Positions 56,624 through 64,000 of a stretch of 64,000 bases of DNA are shown piece after piece (positions within the stretch are counted from its first letter, which is position 1; the number at the start of each line of letters is the position of its first letter). The DNA lies in NCBI GenBank assembly GCA_004009845.1, contig RMBW01000002.1, positions 186,001 through 250,000 of the forward strand, given 5' to 3'. This DNA is from Davidsoniella eucalypti. Lineage: Eukaryota > Ascomycota > Sordariomycetes > Microascales > Ceratocystidaceae. A program made the translations under genes and the position numbers. The notes below the pieces were generated by a model that was not told where the DNA came from, searched no databases, and was given only the letters and a program-made list of their open reading frames with translations.

Positions 56624-57840
56624 CTACGCCTTGAACCGCTTCGGATCCATGTTAAGCTTGCACAAACGCACTACACAACCACTCAGCTGAAGCAATGTTT
56701 GCACGCCTTCCAGGATCTTCATGTGCGTGAAGCCAATGACCTTGATAAACTCCAGCTTTGCATGTTCACTCAACGTCGGGATGGTCTTGGTGACCTTGAA
56801 CATGGTGCTGATGATGTCATGGCTAGAGTATCCCAGGTCCCATAGCTCACGAAGCGCATCCAATGCGGCATCGACGTTGCCTTCATGGCAAGCCTTGAGC
56901 ATAGCCTGCACCTTGATTGGGTGTGGTGAGTCGACTACCTTGAACACGTTATCGCCAGACACGAAGCCAAAACCAGCGTGTGTAGACTGCAAGTTGTTGA
57001 TAGCCTGCCGCATATCGCCTTCCGCACTGAACACCAATGCCGCCAGACCGTCGTCACTGTATTTGACATCTTCCGCGTCGATGATCTGTAATAGACGCTT
57101 GACAACTTGATCGTCCGTGAGACGTGCGTAGCGCAGGATAGCACAACGCGATTGTAGAGGCTCGATAATCTTGTTGGACTGGTTGCACGCGAATGCGAAA
57201 CGGGTTGTGTTGGAGTATATCTCCATGGTACGGCGAAGGGCTTGTTGGGCACCAGAAGTCATGGAGTCGGCTTCATCGAGGATGACAAGTTTGTGGCGGC
57301 CGGCAGGAAGGGTAACCTTCTTCTGGGCAAAGGTCTTGATTCTGTTTCTCACGACATCGATACCTAGATGCAGAAAATGGATTGTTAGCTCATCAGTTTT
57401 TCAGCTTGTATATGGTGTGTCGGTTGCATCTTACCTCTCTCGTCACTAGCGTTAAGCTCGAGAACAGCCTCCTTATACGTGTCACCCAGCAATTGTCTTG
57501 CCAGACATAGAACACTAGTGGTTTTTCCAATACCCGGAGTGCCGGAGATGATCACATGTGGCATGTTGCCCTCGCGGGCGATGATCTTCAGCCGTTCGAT
57601 GGTCTCTGTGTTTCCCACTACATCATCCAAGAAGACTGGCCTGTACTTCTCAACCCTGTGGCATTGACTAGAAGTTAGTAAAACCCCCTATCCTTCCGAT
57701 ATTCGAGCTACGTCAGTGGATGGATATTCGTACCAAGGCAACTCGTAAGTAGCGTTTCCGCCTGCGGCCGAAGCTAGGGCCTTTGTAGTGGCCGAGTTGG
57801 ACGACTCGCCGGTTTCGGGTGCTTTGGGCGGTTGTGGCAT
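56624..57840 (-). CDS. RFC4: Replication factor C small subunit (yeast Rfc4 / human RFC2 type)
   Basis: Three exons, 57734-57840, 57435-57655 and 56624-57363, encode 355 residues. It is one of the four small AAA+ subunits of the clamp loader that places PCNA on primed DNA. Visible marks: RFC box II region LPWVEKYRPV; Walker A GTPGIGKTTS; LELNASDERGIDVVRN; Walker B LVILDEADSM; TSGAQQALRRTMEIYS with the trans arginine region; sensor 1 FACNQSNKI; SRC motif PLQSRCAILRY; and sensor 2 EGDMRQAINNLQST. The phrase GHVxxDNVFKV-like FVSGDNVFKVVDSPHP identifies it with human RFC2 and yeast Rfc4 rather than the other small subunits. Length is normal. A TGAGTCA site lies 34 bases upstream of the start codon. 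Confidence 0.95.
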
Positions 57841-59382
57841 TTTGGATGTATATGATGAAACCCGAGGCTATAGTGAGTCAAGGTGATGTTGAATTGAACA
57901 ATACTACACAACAATGAAGGGCCAAGCAGCTTCTCTCAATACTGACTTCAATAAATCTGAAGGTACAATACTATGGGCGCGTCTGATCGCGTAAATTGAA
58001 AAATACCCACTTTGAGCTTGATAGTACTCAAGTATGAACCCTATTTTGATATTTAACCCTACTGTTGTTTGTAACTTGAAAGCCGAAACTTAAATGTTGA
58101 GTTTTATATTTCTAACTTATCCGTGGTTTGCGAACCGATGCTAGTTACTTTCGCTTGCTTTCACTGCTACAGGATGTCAAGCGAGAAATGAGATAGGCAG
58201 TCGTTCCAAGCTACCATAAGGAAGCTCGCTCAGAGACCGCCTATAAAACTTGGTGACGTCTACACGTGATCCTGGTCTTGTAGAGACTTGGGCATGAGAA
58301 GCCTGGAAAAGAGGCCTGACAAAGAGCCGATCTCCTACACTGGCCCCCCAAACAGGACCAGATACCCGATAAGATGGTACGGCGATGGCTATAGTGTTTT
58401 GGAAGTGAATACGTATGTGCCTACAATAGAATTAGAATTAGAATCGGAATTAGAATCGCCATCTATTAGTATAAGCGCAGTGGCCAACTGAGCCAAGCAT
58501 TTTGTAGCTGTCCAGGCTGAATTTCTCCCCAATTATTATTTAATTTTTTGCTCGGAATTAGAAGGTCGATTTATGACAGTTTGACATATTGTGCGATTTT
58601 GCCGATCGTTTTTCTATCTGCATCATCCCTCTTTTTTTCTTTTTTTCTTTATCAATCGTCTTTTCTTGTATATGATACGTCGCTGTTCACCTTTGATTCC
58701 TTCTTTTCTGACCGATAACCCGCCAGTCGTTACATTGACGATCTGATAAACAAACCGAACGAACGAGCGACCTTTTGCTCTTTGCTTCACTAAAGCCACC
58801 GCTCCCAACCCAACTCAACAATTTATGTACCACTACCCGACGAATACTGGCTTATTTACCTGTACTTCCACACTGTCTAGAGCCACGTTCCGCTGTCTGA
58901 ATCTCCAGGGCCAACCAAGGCTCAACCGCCTGTCTTTTGCTGCGTTAGCGACCTCATAAACACACAAGTACTGCGCCAGTTCTGCATCCATACTGCACGA
59001 CGCTGCATCCGAATCCGCCTCTGGTCTCCAAAGGACCACTGAGACTTGGTACTAGCTGGTGGCTTGCTTGCTGGCAGTCCAAACAGGATAGCGCTGTGCG
59101 TGTCTCGCTGTGTTTGTTATCGTTACTGGTCCAACGCCATAGCAATACCAAGTTGCCCACAACCTGCCCCAAGCCGCAGGAGGCAGTACTGTACCTACTT
59201 GCGCAGTCGCCCTGGTAGCCGAGCTGGTAATAGTAGCCTTGCTACTGCCGTTGCCACTGAAAGCTGAAAGCCGAAGCCCAGGAAACGGACGCTGACGAGC
59301 TGTCACTGAGTGACTGGCTGATTGCGTTTCTCTTATATTTTACTTGCAGCTCTGCACATAACCTTTCTTTTCTTCGCTGGCA
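57841..59382. other. Divergent region between RFC4 and NEO1
   Basis: 1.5 kb. Near RFC4 it is AT-rich. From about 58600 to 59380 the plus strand is C/T-rich and GC-richer, suggesting a long NEO1 leader; TTTTACTTGCAG at 59338-59349 could be the acceptor of a leader intron. A small GAATTA repeat lies near 58430-58460. No independent gene is supported. Confidence 0.45.
57874..57880 (+). promoter_or_regulatory. Gcn4/AP-1-type site TGAGTCA
   Basis: Exact TGAGTCA (same as TGACTCA read on the other strand), 34 bases upstream of the RFC4 start codon. Close position makes it either in the leader or at the core promoter. Chance occurrence cannot be excluded. Confidence 0.25.
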
Positions 59383-62300
59383 ATGCCTCGACCAGCTGAG
59401 CCGCCTCGCCCGACGGAGCCGCCCGATATATCGTCCCACGATTCCGATTCCGATTCTGGGAGCGACCTAGAGCTAGAGCTAGAAGAGCTGGTGCCTAGAT
59501 CGAAATCGCCGCTACGAGCCGCCTCCAACTTCTCGTCTGCGAGCAATAGCCCTGCTCCCAACGATCGCAACTCCTCGCCCGCCGACGAGCGCTCAGGGCC
59601 GCGAATAGCGCTGAGAAAACTCCGCATGGGCGGCCGACGTTCGAGCCGCTACGGCGACCTCGGCCAGAACCGCGACAACTACGACGATGACGACCGCCAA
59701 GGCTTGTTGGCTGACGGAGGCCATAGTCGTAGAGATTCTGGCCCCATGTACGATGACGATGCTCCGTTGCTCTCTGACAGCGGTACTCGTGAACACAGCC
59801 GTGCCGCCTCTTCGTCCGGCCAACAACGGCATAAGCAGCTGAGCTTCGCAGAACGCATGAAGGCCAAGGTCCAGGGTGTCATGCCGTGGGGATCGTCTCG
59901 CTCACCGCGGCTTAACATTAGCAACGATGCCGATGAATCTGACGAGGACGAATCTTCAGATCCTGGCTCAGCCCGTATCATTGCTGTCGGCGCTACTCAG
60001 ACCTCACGATACCCACCAAATAGCGTCTCGAACGCCAAGTACACGGCGCTTACATTCCTACCAATTACGCTTTACAACGAGTTCTCATTTTTCTTTAACA
60101 TGTACTTCTTGCTGGTTGCACTGTCACAAGCCATCCCGGCCTTGCGTATTGGCTACCTACTCACTTACATTGCACCTCTGGTATTCGTATTATGTATCAC
60201 TATGGGCAAGGAGGCGTGGGACGATATCGAGCGTCGGCGCCGTGACAACGAAGCTAATTCCGAAGGCTACACTGTTATCAACTTCTCTGAACCAACTGGC
60301 CGTGCCGAGGCCCGTAATAAGCGTCTTGACTATCGAACACTTCGCTCCGAAGCTGCCACCGGCCGCAGCAAGCGCCGTGCTCACAATGTAGACCGTCTTT
60401 CAGATGTCCAAGAGGAAGAAGCCAACACTGAAGCTGACGGGACCCAACTTTCGTCGACCGTCAACGAAGTATGGAAAAAGTCTAAAGATCTCAAGGTCGG
60501 TGATGTGCTCAAGCTTGGAAAGGGTCAGCGTGTGCCCGCCGATGTCGTTATTTTAAAGTGCTATAGCGATGACCAGCCCCGGCCTTCTAATGTCAATGAC
60601 CACAATGCCTCGGCTCTTCTAGATTTGGATGGCAATGGGAGCTCGAGCAATACGAAATCTGAAAAGAAAGAAGGATCTGGTGGCGAGGCCTTCATTCGTA
60701 CTGACCAACTGGACGGTGAAACTGACTGGAAGCTACGCCTTGCCTCTCCCTTGACCCAGAATATCCCGACTGAAGAGTTTGTGCGTCTACGTGTTACCGG
60801 CGGGAAGCCTGACAAAAAAGTTGGCGAGTTCACTGGTACGCTAGAGTTGCTGGAGTCTCGCTCTGCAGCACAGAGCAATGCGGCTACTGGCATGGGACCG
60901 GCTGCTTTGGCCAACTCGGCTGGGCTTTCTATCGACAACACAGCCTGGGCCAACACAGTCATTGCATCTCATGGTACTACACTAGGTGTCATTATGTACA
61001 CTGGTCCCCAGACTCGCTCTGCTCTATCTACAGCGCCTTCGCGTTCCAAGACTGGCCTGCTAGAATACGAGATCAACTCACTTACCAAGATTCTGTGTGG
61101 ACTGACCCTTCTGCTATCCATTATTTTGGTGGCACTCGAGGGTTTTGGTTCCACCGATGGAACTATCTGGTACGTCAAAGTTATGCGCTTCTTGGTTCTC
61201 TTTTCGACCATCGTGCCTATCAGTCTACGCGTGAACCTGGATATGGGCAAGAGTGCGTACTCTTACTTTATCCAGCATGACCCGGGAATGCCAGGTGCTC
61301 TAGTCCGTACCAGCACGATTCCCGAAGATCTCGGCCGTATTGAGTATCTACTTAGTGACAAGACTGGAACTTTAACACAAAACGAAATGGAGATGAAGAA
61401 AATTCATATTGGAACAGTCTCTTACGCCAATGAAGCTATGGATGAAGTTGCCGATTACGTCAGGCAAAGCTTTAGTAACCCACCTGGAAATAGCTTGATC
61501 ACTCCGTCTACCTCTGGAATAGCATCTACCGGTGGTCGCACTCGTCGTGAGATTGGCTCTCGGGTACGTGATGTTGTGCTTGCTCTTGCGCTGTGCCATA
61601 ATGTCACCCCTACGGTTGAGGATGATGTCAATGGTCAGCAGACCGTCGCGTATCAGGCCTCCTCCCCAGATGAGATTGCTATTGTTAGATGGACTGAAGC
61701 TGTCGGACTGCGTCTAGCGAGCCGTGACCGCACGAGCATGACCCTAGAATCGACGGACGGCAACAAAACGGTGGTCCAAGTGCGCATTTTGGATATCTTC
61801 CCGTTCACCTCAGAAGGCAAGCGCATGGGAATCATTGTTCAGTTCCTAGAGTCACCGTCACAGGTCGGATCTAAGGATCTGGATAGCGGTGAGATCTGGT
61901 TCTATCAGAAGGGTGCTGATACCGTGATGGGCGCCATCGTGGCCGCCAACGACTGGCTGGACGAAGAAACCGCCAACATGGCCCGTGAAGGTCTACGTAC
62001 ATTGGTTGTTGGTCGCCGTCGACTATCAGCTCAACAATTCCAGGAATTCGCTACTCAATATCAACAGGCATCGTTGTCTCTCGTTGGCCGTGACGCTGGT
62101 ATGACATCGGTGGTCTCGCTGCACTTGGAACGTGACCTGGAGCTTCTGGGTGTCACTGGTGTCGAGGACAAGCTACAGCGTGATGTCAAGCCATCACTAG
62201 AACTGCTGCGTAACGCCGGAATCAAGATTTGGATGTTAACTGGTGACAAGGTCGAGACCGCCCGCTGTGTGGCAGTCTCGTCGAAGCTTGTTGCCCGTGG

Positions 62301-63501
62301 CCAGTACATCTATACTGTCCAGAAACTCCGGTCCAAAGATAACGCTCAGCAACACCTGGACTTCCTACGCTCTAAGCTTGATGCCTGTCTCTTGGTCGAT
62401 GGTGATTCCCTTGCACTCTTCCTTTCCCATTTCCGCAAAGAATTCGTCTCTTTGGCCGTCAAGTTGCCGACTGTTGTTGCCTGCCGTTGCTCGCCTGGTC
62501 AAAAGGCTGAAGTTGCTCGGTTGATCCGTGAATACACCAAGAAGCGTGTGTGTTGTATTGGAGATGGTGGCAACGATGTCAGCATGATCCAGGCTGCCGA
62601 TGTCGGTGTTGGTATCGTTGGTAAAGAAGGCCGCCAAGCATCACTAGCTGCCGACTTCTCCATCGAGCAATTCTTCCACTTGACGAAGCTCTTGGTCTGG
62701 CATGGACGTAACAGTTACAAACGCTCAGCAAAGCTGGCCCAGTTTGTTATCCACCGTGGTCTCATTATTGCCGTTTGTCAGACTGTGTACAGTATCGCAA
62801 TAAAGTTTGAACCCGAAGGTCTTTATCTCGTAAGTCTGACTAACCGAGCTTCATCAGCTATTCATCGCTTGTAATCTTACCCGACTAACTCTATCTAGGA
62901 TTGGCTCATGGTCGGCTACTCGACTATCTATACTGCTTTCCCTGTTTTGTCTCTTGTGCTTGACAAGGACGTCGACGAGAATCTCGCCACGCTATATCCT
63001 GAACTATACAAAGACTTAACTTCTGGTCGCTCACTCTCTTACCGAACCTTCTTTGTATGGGTGTTTGTGTCTATCTACCAGGGCAGCATCATCCAAGGCT
63101 TCTCGCAGATTCTGACTGAGGTCGATGGTAAGCGTATGGTTGCCGTGAGTTACACGGTACTGGTGATGAACGAGCTGCTCATGGTGGCTATCGAAATTGT
63201 CACGTGGCATTGGATCATGGTGGTCAGTATAGCTCTGACTTTCCTTTCGTACATTATCTCGATACCGTTCCTGGGTGGTTACTTTGACCTCTCGTTCGTG
63301 GCTTCTGTGTAAGTTTTCTCCCGCCGTCTATCTTGGACTACAATATGTCTATATTTTCTTCATGGCTAACATATTCTCTGTAGTGGCTTTATCTGGCGCT
63401 GTCTTGCCATTGCGGCTATTTCTTTGGTGCCTCCGTATGCTGCCAAGGTTATTCGTCGTACTATGAAACCACCTGCATATCGCAAGGTTCAGAGCACATA
63501 A
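59383..63501 (+). CDS. NEO1: P4-ATPase phospholipid flippase, Neo1/ATP9 class
   Basis: Three exons, 59383-62829, 62899-63308 and 63384-63501, encode 1324 residues. P4-ATPases move phospholipids from the lumenal to the cytosolic leaflet; Neo1 acts in Golgi and endosomal membranes and, unlike other flippases, works without a Cdc50 partner. An acidic, Ser-rich disordered N terminus of about 190 residues precedes the first membrane helices (LTFLPITLYNEFSFFFNMYF). The actuator loop carries DQLDGETDWKLR, the Trp form being typical of the Neo1/ATP9 class. The phosphorylated Asp is residue 659 in SDKTGTLTQNEMEMKK. Nucleotide-binding and hinge motifs are YQKGADTVMG, MLTGDKVETA and GDGGNDVSMIQAAD. The two introns lie in the C-terminal membrane region and restore frame. 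Yeast Neo1 is 1151 residues; the extra length is in the N terminus and in loop insertions. Confidence 0.95.
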
Positions 63502-64000
63502 AATCTTGTCGATGTTCTCTTAACACAATACCTTTTTTATTCCCCTCTTCAGCTATCCAGCTATCAGCTGACTTTAGCCTTTCTCATTATTGTTGTTCTT
63601 TTCTACTTTTTCTCTATCTGCATCTGTCTTATCGGTTCTCTTCTCGTTTATTTTTCAATATCGTTCTTGATCTTGCTGTTATTTTTTTTCTGTTGCTCAA
63701 GTCATCGGCGTCTCGTTACCTTTTCCATTTTGCATTCTATGATTCCACATTGTAACGCTTTGCAACTCATTCGACCTGACATTGATTCTAGGTTTGCTCG
63801 TAAGTTATACTTTTGCAAGTCGAGTAAAATATTCTCGTCTTGATTCCCTGTGTATAGATTTTTCATATCCTTCTTTAGCCCGTCAACGACGTATAAAAAG
63901 GGACAAAAATATATTTGTAAATGATGCTCGTAATATACAAAAATGCTTCTATTCTTTCACAATATATCGTACATATGGATTCTAAACTCCTAGCTATATG
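63502..64000. other. NEO1 3' flank to the window edge
   Basis: About 500 T-rich bases. No further gene is recognised before the edge. Confidence 0.5.

Overview
This is a stretch of nuclear chromosome from a filamentous ascomycete (Pezizomycotina). The evidence is short spliceosomal introns (about 50-130 bases, GTAAGT-type donors, a CTAAC or TACTAAC branch site close to the acceptor), a spindle-pole Cut12-family gene, a urease accessory gene, a tRNA with a short anticodon-loop intron, and surface proteins of a type I know from filamentous ascomycetes. I could not place it to class. I see 21 protein-coding genes (one cut by the left edge) and one tRNA gene. Most are spliced, so gene models were built by joining exons at splice signals and checking that frame and family similarity continue across each junction.

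Layout. 1-6.7 kb (minus): 5' end of a UBA-containing ubiquitin-specific protease, then the eIF2alpha kinase GCN2. 7.8-11.3 kb (plus): Cut12-like spindle pole body protein and urease accessory protein UreF. 11.6-15.8 kb: splicing factor CWC2 (minus), the DRG-type GTPase RBG1 (plus, with tiny 5' exons) and a Spo12-family mitotic-exit protein (minus). 16.6-21.1 kb (minus): a peroxisomal acyl-CoA dehydrogenase, tRNA-Pro(AGG) and the ribosome-export GTPase LSG1. 21.7-28.4 kb (plus): LTV1, head to head with LSG1, then the mRNA-export scaffold SAC3.

From 28.8 to 53.2 kb the gene density drops. Three paralogous single-pass membrane proteins with cysteine-rich ectodomains lie here (28.9-30.7 minus, 37.3-38.9 plus, 51.4-53.2 plus). 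Between them are the dyskerin CBF5, the N-terminal amidase NTA1 and a small secreted protein. The upstream regions of the three membrane proteins are long (2.3-3.6 kb), pyrimidine-rich in places and carry homopolymer tracts. 53.6-63.5 kb returns to compact housekeeping genes: a derlin (minus), a small Rcf3-like mitochondrial protein (plus), the clamp-loader subunit RFC4 (minus) and the Neo1-type P4-ATPase (plus).

How the genes relate. Several serve translation and ribosome production (GCN2, RBG1, LSG1, LTV1, CBF5, tRNA-Pro). Others serve protein quality control (ubiquitin protease, NTA1, derlin) and mRNA processing or export (CWC2, SAC3). They are not an operon. The only arrangements suggesting shared control are divergent promoters, chiefly LSG1/LTV1. 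The least conventional content is the trio of paralogous surface proteins and the small secreted protein between them.
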